Shown: piece after piece, positions 11,530-19,432 of the stretch
How the letters are laid out: every line of letters begins with the position of its first letter
How positions within the stretch are numbered: the stretch's first letter is position 1
DNA from: Acidobacteriota bacterium
GTDB taxonomy: Bacteria > Acidobacteriota > Vicinamibacteria > Vicinamibacterales > UBA8438
Reading direction: 5' to 3'
Length of the DNA: 33,486 nucleotides
NCBI GenBank assembly: GCA_009861545.1
Contig: VXME01000171.1
Span: forward strand, 1-33,486
Position numbers and translations under genes: made by a program
Notes under the pieces: generated by a model
Told to the model about the DNA's origin: nothing
Database searches by the model: none
The model's input: only the letters and a program-made list of their open reading frames with translations

Positions 11530-12132
11530 CTACGCCCGCTCGCGGATCACGTCGTCAATGATACCGTATTCGCGGCTCTGCTCGGCGCTCATGATGTAGT
11601 CCCGCTCGGTGTCCTCGGCGATCCGGTCGAGCGACTGTTTCGTGTGCTCGGCCAGGATCTCGTTCAGCCGCGAGCGCGTGCGCAGGATCTCCTTGGCGTG
11701 GATGTCGATGTCCGTCGCCTGGCCGCCCAGCCCGGTCATCAGCGGCTGGTGGATGATGATGCGCGAGTTGGGCAGCGAGAACCGCTTGCCGCCGGTGCCC
11801 GCCGCCAGCAGCACGGCGGCCATCGACGCGGCCTGGCCGATGCAGTAGGTCTGCACGTCCGGCTTGATGAACTGCATCGTGTCGTAGATCGCGAGCCCGG
11901 CCGAGATCACGCCGCCCGGGCTGTTGATGTACAGCAGGATGTCGCGGTCGGGATCCTCCGCCTCGAGGAACAGCATCTGCGCGATGACCAGGTTCGCGAG
12001 CGCGTCGTCGATGGACGACCCGATGAAGACGATGCTGTCCTTCAGCAGGCGGGAGTAGATGTCGTAGGCGCGCTCGCCCCGGTTGGTCTGCTCGACCACC
12101 ATCGGAATGAGCTGCGATCGGGATTCGGGCAT
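11530..12132 (-). CDS. clpP: ATP-dependent Clp protease, proteolytic subunit ClpP
   Basis: ClpP forms the barrel-shaped serine peptidase that partners ClpX. The 200-residue protein has the catalytic triad Ser103 (GQAASMAAV), His128 (IIIHQP) and Asp178 ([10 protein letters not shown]). The handle region [14 protein letters not shown] and the end EYGIIDDVI are typical. The N-terminus [23 protein letters not shown] is the normal axial-loop region, so the ATG at 12132 is well supported with a short propeptide-like extension of about nine residues. It is 54 nt after tig on the same strand. A TAACCT hexamer 6 nt before the ATG may be a second internal promoter; this is weak. Confidence 0.98.
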   Translation of the reverse strand: MPESRSQLIPMVVEQTNRGERAYDIYSRLLKDSIVFIGSSIDDALANLVIAQMLFLEAEDPDRDILLYINSPGGVISAGLAIYDTMQFIKPDVQTYCIGQAASMAAVLLAAGTGGKRFSLPNSRIIIHQPLMTGLGGQATDIDIHAKEILRTRSRLNEILAEHTKQSLDRIAEDTERDYIMSAEQSREYGIIDDVIRERA

Positions 12133-12186
12133 GGGAATAGGTTACATGGTACGGAGCCCGGTTCGCGCCGCGCCGCCGGCACGGGG

Positions 12187-13482
12187 TCAGAGGCTCACGA
12201 TCGTCGCGCGTTTCATCAGCAGCGCGATCGCCTTCTCGCGCCGCAGGCCCGCCCTGAGCCGTCCGATGCCCCCGTCCTTCTCTAGGAGCGCACGGACCGC
12301 CTGGGGCGTGCGGCCGCTCATCGCCGCCTGGCGTTCGACCTCCTGGTCCACGTCGGCGCCCGTTACCTCGATCGCCTCCCGGCCGGCGATCTCGTCGAGC
12401 ACGAGCGTCCCGCGGACGGCGTCGGTCGCCGATGCGCGCTGCTGCTCGCGGAACGCGTCCCAGTCGATGCGCGCCTGCCGGGGGTCGACCTGTTCCTCCA
12501 GGAGGCGCCGGACGACCTGCTCGACGCGGCGGTCCAGCTCGCGCCCGATCAGCGCTTCCGGCACCTCGACCGTGACCCGGTTCGCGAGCTGCCGCAGCAG
12601 GTCCTGGCGCACCTCGTTGTGCGCCTCGGCCTCGGCCTGCGCCCGCAGATCGGCGTCGACCTGCGCCCGCAACGCGGCCAGATCGTCGAACTTGCCGATC
12701 GAGCGGGCGAACTCGTCGTCGAGATCCGGCGGCACCGGCCGCTGCACGTTCTTGACTTCGATCGCGTAGGACGCCTGCCGGCCCGCGAGTCTGCGGACGG
12801 CGTCGTTCTCCGCGTGGGTCACCGTGAACGAGCGCGTGGCGCCCGCCTCCAGTCCGACCAGCTCGTCGTCGAACCCGGGCGGATTCGCGTCGCCGCCGAT
12901 CTCGACGCGCACCCCCTGGAGATGCTCCGGCGCCACGTCCGGCTGGTCCGGCAGCCGCCGCTCGAGATCGATGGTCAGCACGTCGCCCCGCTCCGCCGGG
13001 CGCTCGGTGACCGGTTCCAGTTGCGCGCGCCCCTGGCGCAGCCGCTCGACGGCCTGCTCCACCGTGCCGGCGTCCACCGTGACGGGCGTCTGGCGCAGCG
13101 TGAACGCGGAATAGTCGCCCGGGTCGACCTCGGGTACCGTCTCGATGAGCGCGGTGAAGGTGAGCGGCTTCCCGTCGTCGACCTCCACGTCGCGGATCTC
13201 CGGCGTCGCCACCGGCTGCAGCTCGTGCTCCGCAACGGCCTCGTCCACCGCTTCCGGTATCAGATCCTGGGCGACGTCGCGGAGGATCTGATCGTGGAAG
13301 CGCGCCCGCACGACCCTGGCGGGCACCTTCCCGGGCCGAAACCCCTGCACCTTGACCGACCGGCCGTAGCGCCGCGAGATGCGCTCGATCGCCGCGTCGA
13401 CCGTGGTCGCCGGGATCTCGACGGCCAGCTCCTTGCGGCATGCGCCGACGTCCTTCAGTTCCGATTTCATCGCCGTCGTCAT
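12187..13482 (-). CDS. tig: Trigger factor
   Basis: Trigger factor is the ribosome-bound chaperone and peptidyl-prolyl isomerase that meets nascent chains at the exit tunnel. The N-terminal domain carries the ribosome-docking signature GFRPGKVP (47-54). A PPIase (FKBP-like) domain begins about ERPAERGDVLTIDLE (residue 158 on). The helical C-terminal substrate cradle follows, ending with short helices (LLEKDGGIGRLRAGLRREKA). Length is 431 residues, normal for the family. The ATG at 13482 is given, but the ATG four codons later (13470, MKSELKDVG) matches the usual N-terminus better; neither has a clear ribosome site. It is the first protein gene after tRNA-Leu, with 83 nt between them. Confidence 0.96.
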   Translation of the reverse strand: MTTAMKSELKDVGACRKELAVEIPATTVDAAIERISRRYGRSVKVQGFRPGKVPARVVRARFHDQILRDVAQDLIPEAVDEAVAEHELQPVATPEIRDVEVDDGKPLTFTALIETVPEVDPGDYSAFTLRQTPVTVDAGTVEQAVERLRQGRAQLEPVTERPAERGDVLTIDLERRLPDQPDVAPEHLQGVRVEIGGDANPPGFDDELVGLEAGATRSFTVTHAENDAVRRLAGRQASYAIEVKNVQRPVPPDLDDEFARSIGKFDDLAALRAQVDADLRAQAEAEAHNEVRQDLLRQLANRVTVEVPEALIGRELDRRVEQVVRRLLEEQVDPRQARIDWDAFREQQRASATDAVRGTLVLDEIAGREAIEVTGADVDQEVERQAAMSGRTPQAVRALLEKDGGIGRLRAGLRREKAIALLMKRATIVSL

Positions 13483-13565
13483 CGTGTACTGCCGGCCACT
13501 CCAACCCCCGGCGGGCCGCTGGTTCCGCCGGCGGCGCCGAGGCTGCGTTGCGGTCTGTCGCGGGA

Positions 13566-13652
13566 TGGTGCGAAAGGGGGGACTCGAACCCCCATAGCCT
13601 TGCGGCTACCGGATCCTAAATCCGGCGCGTCTGCCAGTTCCGCCACTTTCGC
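13566..13652 (-). tRNA. tRNA-Leu, anticodon UAG
   Basis: On the minus strand the acceptor arms GCGAAAG (13652-13646) and CTTTCGC (13576-13570) pair perfectly, followed by discriminator A and an encoded CCA (13568-13566). The anticodon arm is CCGGA-TTTAGGA-TCCGG, giving anticodon UAG (codon CUA). The T arm is GGGGG-TTCGAGT-CCCCC. A variable arm (TAGCC-GCAA-GGCTA) makes it class II, as expected for leucine. It is immediately upstream of tig, as seen in several bacterial phyla. Confidence 0.97.
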
Positions 13653-13705
13653 GTCGTTCGCCGGCGCGGGGTGGAGCCGTGGGCGCCGCTGCCGCGGATC
13701 AGACT

Positions 13706-13714
13706 AGCATACCA
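13706..13714 (-). promoter_or_regulatory. Extended -10 promoter for tRNA-Leu / tig operon
   Basis: The minus strand reads TGGTATGCT, an extended -10 (TGn followed by TATGCT), ending about 54 nt before the tRNA 5' end. No TTGACA-like -35 is visible 17 nt upstream, as is common for extended -10 promoters. Confidence 0.4.
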
Positions 13715-13750
13715 GCCCGGCGCGCCGCCTGCGTCCGGCGTGTCCCGTTC

Positions 13751-13759
13751 TGGTACGAT
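13751..13759 (+). promoter_or_regulatory. Extended -10 promoter for egtB
   Basis: TGGTACGAT is an extended -10 (TGn-TACGAT) 36 nt before the egtB ATG. It would give a leader of about 30 nt containing the ribosome site GGGAGG (13782-13787). It lies back to back with the tRNA-Leu promoter, 37 nt away. No -35 is evident. Confidence 0.4.
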
Positions 13760-13795
13760 CATGGGAAGCATGGCTCGATTCGGGAGGTTGCCTTG

Positions 13796-15148
13796 ATGCA
13801 GGTTGCGCCGTCCGGCGCCGGCGTCGTCGATCGCCGGCAGGTGATTCAGGCCTATCGCGAGAACCGGACCCGGACGCGGGAGCTCTTCGAGATGCTCGCG
13901 CCGGACGCCTACTACGAGCGGCCGATCCCGCTCCGGCATCCGGTCGTGTTCTATGACGGTCATATTCCCGCGTTCGCCGTGAATGCCTTTCTCAAGCGCG
14001 GGCTCGGACACCCCGGTGTCGACGGCGACCTGGAGGTGCTGTTCGCGCGCGGGATCGATCCGACGGACGGTGCGGCCGCCTCGGCTTCGGAGATCGCGAG
14101 CTGGCCGTCCCGGGACGCCGTGCGCCGCTACGCGGAGCAGGCCGACGACGCCATCCTGTCCGCCCTCGCATCCGCCCCTGTCGAGGGCGAAGAGAACGCG
14201 GTGCTGCGGCGGGGCCAGGGCGTCTTCACCATTCTGGAGCACGAGGAGATGCACCAGGAGACGCTGCTCTACATGTGGCACCGTCTGGATCCGCGCTTCA
14301 AGCGGCGCCCCGCCGGGTACGAGCCGGCCGGGGTGGCCGCGGCCGCGCCGGCCCGGCGCGAGATCGTGACGATCCCGACCGGCCGCGCCACCCTCGGCGC
14401 CGGGATGCAGCAGGTCCGCTTCGGCTGGGACAACGAGTTTCCGTCGCTCAGCGTCGAGGTTCCCGCGTTTGCGATCGACGTGCACGATGTGACCAACGCC
14501 GAGTATCGCGCGTTCGTCGACGCCGGGGGTTACGACGACCCCGCGTTGTGGTCGGCCGCGGCCTGGCGCCGGCGCCGGGAGACCGATCGCGCGCACCCGT
14601 TGTTCTGGGAACGTTCGGACGGCGAGTGGTTCTGGCGGGGGATGTTCGGCCGCGTGCCGCTGCCGCCGGCCTGGCCGGTGTACGCGACGCACGACGAGGC
14701 GAGCGCCTTCGCCCGCTGGAAGGGGTTGCGACTGCCGACGGAAGCCGAGTACCACCGCGCCGCCTTCGGGACGCCGGACGGCGTCGAGCGGGCGCATCCC
14801 TGGGGCGACGGGGCGCCGGACGAGACCCGGGGCAACTTCGATTTCCGGTCCTGGGATCCGGCGCCGGTGGGCTCCTTCCCGGCAGGTGCGAGCGCCTGGG
14901 GCGTGCACGATCTCGCCGGCAACGGCTGGGAATGGACGTCCACGCCCTTCGCCGGCTTTCCCGGCTTCGAGGCGATGGCCGCGTATCCCGAATACTCCGC
15001 GGACTTCTTCGACGGCGAGCACTTCGTCGTCAAGGGGGCGTCGCCGGCCACCGCGCGCGGACTGGTGCGCCGCAGCTTCCGGAACTGGTTCCGGCCGCAC
15101 TATCCGTACGCGTACGCGACGTTTCGTTGTGCGGGAGACGCGCAGTGA
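13796..15148 (+). CDS. egtB: EgtB-like non-haem iron sulfoxide synthase (ergothioneine biosynthesis)
   Basis: EgtB enzymes use iron and oxygen to join a thiol to trimethylhistidine (hercynine), forming the C-S bond of ergothioneine. Of 450 residues, the N-terminal DinB-like part supplies the probable iron ligands His56 (FYDGHIPAF), His149 and His153 (EHEEMHQE). The C-terminal formylglycine/sulfatase-modifying-type domain begins about residue 180 (IPTGRATLGA) and contains DVHDVTNAEYRAF, LRLPTEAEYHRAA, DLAGNGWEW and the closing RRSFRNWFRP. I place the start at ATG 13796, 8 nt after GGGAGG; the longer frame has no such site. It overlaps egtD. No gene for a gamma-glutamylcysteine partner (egtA, egtC) is nearby, so cysteine may be the direct thiol donor. 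SenA and OvoA are related alternatives; egtD next door favours EgtB. Confidence 0.88.
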   Translation: MQVAPSGAGVVDRRQVIQAYRENRTRTRELFEMLAPDAYYERPIPLRHPVVFYDGHIPAFAVNAFLKRGLGHPGVDGDLEVLFARGIDPTDGAAASASEIASWPSRDAVRRYAEQADDAILSALASAPVEGEENAVLRRGQGVFTILEHEEMHQETLLYMWHRLDPRFKRRPAGYEPAGVAAAAPARREIVTIPTGRATLGAGMQQVRFGWDNEFPSLSVEVPAFAIDVHDVTNAEYRAFVDAGGYDDPALWSAAAWRRRRETDRAHPLFWERSDGEWFWRGMFGRVPLPPAWPVYATHDEASAFARWKGLRLPTEAEYHRAAFGTPDGVERAHPWGDGAPDETRGNFDFRSWDPAPVGSFPAGASAWGVHDLAGNGWEWTSTPFAGFPGFEAMAAYPEYSADFFDGEHFVVKGASPATARGLVRRSFRNWFRPHYPYAYATFRCAGDAQ

Positions 15149-16134
15149 CGGCGCTGGAAGCGGTATCCCCGGCGCCAGCTGCCGAGGCGGGTCTCGACGA
15201 GGCACTCGCGCGCGACGTGGTCGAGGGGCTCACGAGTCGGCCGAAGCGCCTGGCCACGAAGTATCACTACGATGCGCTCGGGTCGCACCTGTTCGAGGCG
15301 ATCTGCGAGCTCCCCTGGTACCCGATCACGCGCAGCGAGCGGACGCTGTTGGCGCGTGAACGTGACGACATCCTCGCTCGCCTGGGCGATCCCGCCACGC
15401 TGGTCGAGCTCGGCGGCGGCAACGGCGAGAAGCTCGCCATTCTGACCGCGGGGCTGGCGGAGCAGGGCCGCGCCGCGACGATCCATCTGATCGACATCTC
15501 GGAGACGGCGCTCGCACAGGCCAGCCGCGCCGTGGCGCCCCATCCCCGCGTTACCGTCCGCGGGCACTGCGCCTCGTACGCCGAGGGGCTGCGTGCCGCG
15601 GTTGCCGAGCTCGAGCCGGGTCGCGCGGCCATGGTGCTGTTCCTCGGATCGAATATCGGGAACCTCGCCCCGGACGAGGCAGACCGTTTTCTCGCGGCGA
15701 TCCGCGCCGCGTTGCGGCCCGGCGACAGCCTGCTGCTGGGCACGGACCTCGTCAAGCCGGAGCCGGATCTGATCCTGGCCTACGACGACCCGCTGGGCGT
15801 GACGGCGTCGTTCAACCGCAATCTTCTCGTGCGCCTGAACCGCGAGCTCGACGCGGACTTCGATCTCGAGCAGTTCGCGCACCGCGTCGTCTGGAACGCG
15901 CGGGAGTCGCGCGTCGAGTCCTATCTCGTCAGTCAGGCGGAGCAGACCGTCTGTCTTCCGGGCGCCGGTTGTTGCGTCCGGTTCGCCGAGGGAGAGACGA
16001 TCTGGACCGAGAGCTCGCACAAGTACCGCCCGGATGACGTGGTGGACATGGCCGCGCGCGCCGGATTCGCGTACGGCGCGCAGTGGATCGAGTCCGACGC
16101 GGCATTCGCACTGACGCTCTTCGACGCGCCATGA
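15145..16134 (+). CDS. egtD: L-histidine N(alpha)-methyltransferase EgtD
   Basis: EgtD trimethylates histidine with three S-adenosylmethionine molecules to give hercynine, the substrate of EgtB. The protein has 329 residues. Diagnostic blocks are KYHYDALGSHLFEAICELPW (39-58), the SAM-binding LVELGGGNGEK (86-96), the GSNIGN block with Asn170, and TDLVKPEPDLILAYDD. Tyr59, Asn170, Glu289 and Ser291 sit where the mycobacterial enzyme has its histidine-binding residues (by motif alignment from memory). Start is GTG 15145: it overlaps the egtB stop in a GTGA and has GGGAG 7 nt upstream. Its own stop overlaps an ATG. Tight coupling with egtB implies coordinated production. Confidence 0.94.
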   Translation: MTALEAVSPAPAAEAGLDEALARDVVEGLTSRPKRLATKYHYDALGSHLFEAICELPWYPITRSERTLLARERDDILARLGDPATLVELGGGNGEKLAILTAGLAEQGRAATIHLIDISETALAQASRAVAPHPRVTVRGHCASYAEGLRAAVAELEPGRAAMVLFLGSNIGNLAPDEADRFLAAIRAALRPGDSLLLGTDLVKPEPDLILAYDDPLGVTASFNRNLLVRLNRELDADFDLEQFAHRVVWNARESRVESYLVSQAEQTVCLPGAGCCVRFAEGETIWTESSHKYRPDDVVDMAARAGFAYGAQWIESDAAFALTLFDAP

Positions 16135-16162
16135 GCCCCGAGCCGTCATGAGCCCCGAGCCG
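16131..16162 (+). repeat. Tandem duplication of the AI-2E permease start region
   Basis: ATGAGCCCCGAGCCG occurs at 16131-16145 and again at 16148-16162, a 17-nt period. The first copy overlaps the egtD stop (CCATGA) and opens a six-codon reading frame (MSPEPS) that ends in a TGA overlapping the second ATG. The second copy starts the real permease frame. Confidence 0.85.
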
Positions 16163-17266
16163 CGCCAGCGCCGCGACGCCGGCCTGCGATTCCTCGTCGC
16201 CGCGGCCTGCGTCGTCATCGTCATCGCCGGCCTGCGCGCCGCCGCCGCCCTCATCCTGCCCTTCCTGATCGCCGTGTTCCTCGCCGTGGTGAACGTGCCG
16301 CTGATGAACTGGCTGGTGCGGATGCGCGTGCCGAAGCCCCTGGCCGTGCTGCTGACCGTCCTGACCGTCGCCTCGGTCATCGGGATCCTGGTGGCGTTGC
16401 TGGCGCAGTCGGTCAACCAGTTGACGGAAGTGATTCCCCGCTACCGAGCCCGCGTCGGCGATCTGGCGACCTCGGTGGCCGCGCTGGGCGCGTCCCTGGG
16501 CCTGCCGGTGGAGCAGTTGCGGGAGGATTTCCAATCGGTCTCGCTCGCGGCCTTCGGAACCGCCGACACGATCGGCGCGATCATCGGCAACACCGGCGCG
16601 ATCGTCGGGAACGCGGTACGGACGATCGGCGCCTTTCTTTCCAACGCCTTTCTGGTGTTCCTGACGGTGGTCTTCATCCTGTTCGAGGCGGCAGGCTTCA
16701 CCGCCAAGATCAAGCTCGCCTTCGGGGCGGGACCCGACCCGTTCGGACACCTCGGGCGCATCTCCGCCCAGATCCAGACCTACCTCGTCACCAAGGCCAC
16801 CGTCAGCGCGGCCACCGGCGTCATCGTCGGGATCTGGGTTGCGATCATGGGGCTCGACTTTCCCCTGCTGTGGGGCGTCGTCGCGTTCATGTTCAACTTC
16901 ATTCCGACCCTCGGCTCCATCTTCGCGGCGATTCCGGCGGTGCTGCTCGCGCTGCTGCAACTCGGGCCCGGCCCGGCCGTGATCATCGCGGCGGGGTACC
17001 TGCTCGTGAACGTCGCGTTCGGGAACCTGATCGAGCCGACGCTGCTCGGCCGTCGCCTCGGCCTCTCGACCCTGGTGGTCTTCGTGTCCCTCGTCTTCTG
17101 GGGCTGGGTTTGGGGGCCGGTCGGGATGCTCTTCTCGGTGCCCCTCACCATGGTGGTGAAGATCGCGCTGGAGAACACCGCCGATCTACGCTGGCTGGCC
17201 GTGATGCTGGACGCGAATCCGGCGGTATCGGTCTCACCGCGCAAGGGGCGGGCGCCTGCCGCGTAG
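16148..17266 (+). CDS. AI-2E family transporter (PerM/YdiK-like membrane protein)
   Basis: This 372-residue inner-membrane protein has about eight hydrophobic helices: two or three near the N-terminus (from residue 12), a soluble segment of about residues 85-150 (LTEVIPRYRARVGDL), and a C-terminal bundle. Signatures include PFLIAVFLAVVNVPLMNWLV, GVVAFMFNFIPTLGSIFAAIP and NLIEPTLLGRRLGLSTLVV, all standard for the family. Members have been linked to autoinducer-2 export, Na+/H+ antiport and other exchange, so the name says little about substrate. It is translationally coupled to egtD through a duplicated start, and may be co-transcribed with egtBD. Its 3' end overlaps the convergent TerB-like gene by 33 nt. 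Confidence 0.9.
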   Translation: MSPEPRQRRDAGLRFLVAAACVVIVIAGLRAAAALILPFLIAVFLAVVNVPLMNWLVRMRVPKPLAVLLTVLTVASVIGILVALLAQSVNQLTEVIPRYRARVGDLATSVAALGASLGLPVEQLREDFQSVSLAAFGTADTIGAIIGNTGAIVGNAVRTIGAFLSNAFLVFLTVVFILFEAAGFTAKIKLAFGAGPDPFGHLGRISAQIQTYLVTKATVSAATGVIVGIWVAIMGLDFPLLWGVVAFMFNFIPTLGSIFAAIPAVLLALLQLGPGPAVIIAAGYLLVNVAFGNLIEPTLLGRRLGLSTLVVFVSLVFWGWVWGPVGMLFSVPLTMVVKIALENTADLRWLAVMLDANPAVSVSPRKGRAPAA

Positions 17267-17779
17267 CGCTTTCAGCGCCTCGAGGTGCTCCACGTAGGCG
17301 GCGCGGGCGCGGACGAACTCGGCGTGGTCGAGCCCGAGCTCGGTCGAGATCTTGCGGGCCTCGCCCTCTTCGACGACCGTGATCGATTCGTCGGCGGCCG
17401 AGACGGCGAAGACGCACTCGAGCAGCTCGATCCGCTGCTCGGGGGTCGAGAGTTCGCGGAAGCCTCGTGTCACCGCGTAGTTCTGCGTGCCCCCGAACAG
17501 GCGTACCTGGTGCTTGGCCATCTCCACGACCAGCACCGCCTGCGCCTCCGGCAGATGTCCGAGCACGCGGACGATGTCCTCCATCTTCCGTGTCTCGTCG
17601 TCGCTTACGTGCGAGTCGGCGTGAGCGGCGCGGCCGAGCACCCAGGCGAACGTGGCGAGGTGGCGGGCGCGGTCTTCCGGCAACGCTTCGAGCTCGCCGA
17701 CGATGTGGCGGATGACGTCGGCCTCGGGCGACGCGTCGTCGCGGGCGCCGGCGAATCCAAGGAACTCCAGAATCGGCAT
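17234..17779 (-). CDS. TerB-like (tellurite resistance TerB family) protein
   Basis: This 181-residue soluble, all-helical protein resembles TerB-family proteins. The first half-repeat reads ATFAWVLGRAAHADSHVSDD and the second LLECVFAVSAADESITVVEE, each with the acidic A-D-x-x-(V/I)-(S/T) motif that forms the TerB metal-binding hairpins. Such proteins occur widely and rarely concern tellurite. I chose the ATG at 17779, not the longer frame from 17806, because AAAGGAG lies about 7 nt upstream. It lies between egtBD and an ABC importer, transcribed with the importer and downstream of it by 120 nt. It overlaps the AI-2E permease tail-to-tail by 33 nt. Confidence 0.75.
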   Translation of the reverse strand: MPILEFLGFAGARDDASPEADVIRHIVGELEALPEDRARHLATFAWVLGRAAHADSHVSDDETRKMEDIVRVLGHLPEAQAVLVVEMAKHQVRLFGGTQNYAVTRGFRELSTPEQRIELLECVFAVSAADESITVVEEGEARKISTELGLDHAEFVRARAAYVEHLEALKALRGRRPPLAR

Positions 17780-17869
17780 ACGCGTGCTCCTTTCGGGCCC
17801 GGTCACCCGGCCGATCGCATCAGGGGGGCCCCAAGGCGCTGCCGACCGGCCGCTTCGCCATCGCCGGCG

Positions 17870-17893
17870 CCGCGTCCCGTGCGGCGGACGCGG
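17870..17893 (-). terminator. 8-bp hairpin just after the importer permease gene start-distal end region
   Basis: CCGCGTCC (17870-17877) and GGACGCGG (17886-17893) pair perfectly with an 8-nt loop. On the minus strand the hairpin begins 7 nt after the stop of the permease-binding protein gene (17900). It is GC-rich and without a T-run, so it may be a 3'-stabilising or weak terminator structure separating the importer from the TerB-like gene. Confidence 0.4.
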
Positions 17894-17899
17894 AACGGC

Positions 17900-19432
17900 T
17901 CACGGCGCAACGCCCTCCGACAACTCCTGGACGAACGCGTCCGCCACCGTCGCAGGGGCTTCCCCCTCCTCGTCGACCCGCAGGTTCATGCCGCGCATCC
18001 GCTCCGCGTCGATCGATCCGTCGAGCCGCGCCAGGGCGGCGAGCACGTCCGCGGCGTCTCCGGCGAGCCGGGCGCCGGCAACCACGATCGCGTCGTAGGG
18101 AGGGATCGCGCCGCGGTCGTCCTCGAGCACGCGCAGATCGAAGGCCGTGATTCGTCCGTCCGTGGTGTAGGCGGCTATCACGTCGACTTCCTCGGTCGCC
18201 GCCGCCTGGTACATGAGCGACGCGTCCATCGCCCGCTGTTCCCGGAACGCGAGCTCGTAGGTGTCCCGTACCGCCACCCATTCCGGGCGGGCGAAGAACT
18301 CCACGTCGCCGCCGATGGCGAGCCGCGGCGCGTGGTTCACGAGGTCGCCGATGGTCCGCAGGCCCAGGCGGTCCGCTTCCGCCGCGCGCACGGCCAGCGC
18401 GTAGCTGTTCTCGAATCCCAGCGTAGCCGCGAGCGTCATTCCGTGCCCGTTCTCCAGGAATTCGCGGACGCCGTCGAGCATCTCCCCGCGCTCCGCGCGG
18501 ATCTCCGCGCGCCGCATCTCGTTCGCCCAGATGGTACCGGTGTAGTCGACGTAGACGTCCACCTCGCCCGTGTCTACCGCGTCGAAGGCCACGAGCGAGC
18601 CGAGGGACTGCAGCACCGAGGTCTGCCGGCCGGTCTCGCGCTCGATCCAGCCGGCGATGGCGGCGCTCAGGATGTACTGCTCGGTGAAGCTCTTGGCGCC
18701 GACGACGATCGGCCGCTCCCGATCGCCGAGCAACGGGGCGGCGAGCGTGATCCCGGCGTAGGCGTAGAGCAGGGCGACGGCTCCCAGCGCCGCGGCCAGC
18801 CTCCCGCGCCGGCGTCGAACGAGACCGACCTCGATGGATCGCACCAGGCCGTCGAGCAGCAGGGCCAGCCCCGCCGCGGCCACGCACCCGACGAGGATCG
18901 CGGCGTAGTTGCGCGTCTGCAGCCCGCTGAAGATGTAGTTGCCGAGGCTGGTCGCCCCCACCGGCGTCGACAGCGTGGCGATGCCCACCACCCAGACGGT
19001 CGCCGTGCGGATGCCCGCCACGATGACCGGCATCGCCAGCGGCAGCTCCACCAGCAGCAACTGCTGCCGGGCGGTCATGCCGACGCCGCGCGCCGCTTCC
19101 CGCAGGGCCGGGTCGACCCCGGCGATCCCGGTAACGGTGTTGCGCAGCACCGGGAGCACCCCGTACAGCGTCAGGCCGACGATGGCCGGCAGAAAACCGA
19201 TGCTCTGCAGATCGAGTGCGGCGAGCACGGGCACCATGGCGGCGAGCAGAGCCAGGCTGGGGACGGTCTGGATGATCCCGGCCAGGGCCAGGGCGGGCTG
19301 CTCGAGCCAGGCGATGCGGGTGGCCGCGACGCCGAGCGGCACGCTGATGCCGGCGCTCAGCATCAAGGCCAGCAACGTGAGCTGCAGGTGCGCGGTCAGG
19401 TACGACGGCAGGAGTGCGAGCAGCTCGGTCAT
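17900..19432 (-). CDS. ABC importer permease fused to substrate-binding domain (OpuC/EgtU type)
   Basis: This 510-residue protein fuses two importer parts. Residues 1-205 form a binding-protein-dependent permease, with the ATPase-contacting EAA loop REAARGVGMTARQQLLLVEL at 111-130. One more helix (about 211-232) leads to a periplasmic substrate-binding domain (about 241-510) of the glycine betaine/choline class: VVGAKSFTEQYIL, LGSLVAFDAVDTGEVDVYVD, then YTGTIW, and AAYTTDGRITAFDLRVLEDD. Such fusions import betaine, carnitine or choline. EgtU of Streptococcus pneumoniae and Helicobacter pylori has the same architecture and imports ergothioneine. The egtBD genes 1.8 kb away make ergothioneine a real candidate, but I cannot read the ligand from sequence alone. 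The ATG overlaps the ATPase stop (ATGA). Confidence 0.88.
   Translation of the reverse strand: MTELLALLPSYLTAHLQLTLLALMLSAGISVPLGVAATRIAWLEQPALALAGIIQTVPSLALLAAMVPVLAALDLQSIGFLPAIVGLTLYGVLPVLRNTVTGIAGVDPALREAARGVGMTARQQLLLVELPLAMPVIVAGIRTATVWVVGIATLSTPVGATSLGNYIFSGLQTRNYAAILVGCVAAAGLALLLDGLVRSIEVGLVRRRRGRLAAALGAVALLYAYAGITLAAPLLGDRERPIVVGAKSFTEQYILSAAIAGWIERETGRQTSVLQSLGSLVAFDAVDTGEVDVYVDYTGTIWANEMRRAEIRAERGEMLDGVREFLENGHGMTLAATLGFENSYALAVRAAEADRLGLRTIGDLVNHAPRLAIGGDVEFFARPEWVAVRDTYELAFREQRAMDASLMYQAAATEEVDVIAAYTTDGRITAFDLRVLEDDRGAIPPYDAIVVAGARLAGDAADVLAALARLDGSIDAERMRGMNLRVDEEGEAPATVADAFVQELSEGVAP

Noticed and set aside
11555-13504. A 649-codon minus-strand frame over clpP and tig
   Set aside because: It is a frame-shifted reading of the same strand as clpP and tig, very rich in Arg, Gly and Ala, with no domain.
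16148-17266. Quorum-sensing autoinducer export by the AI-2E family protein
   Set aside because: The family name reflects one member; others exchange ions or have unknown cargo, and no luxS or lsr genes are nearby.
17234-17779. Tellurite resistance as the role of the TerB-like gene
   Set aside because: No other ter genes (terC, terD, terZ) are in the window, and TerB domains occur in many unrelated contexts.
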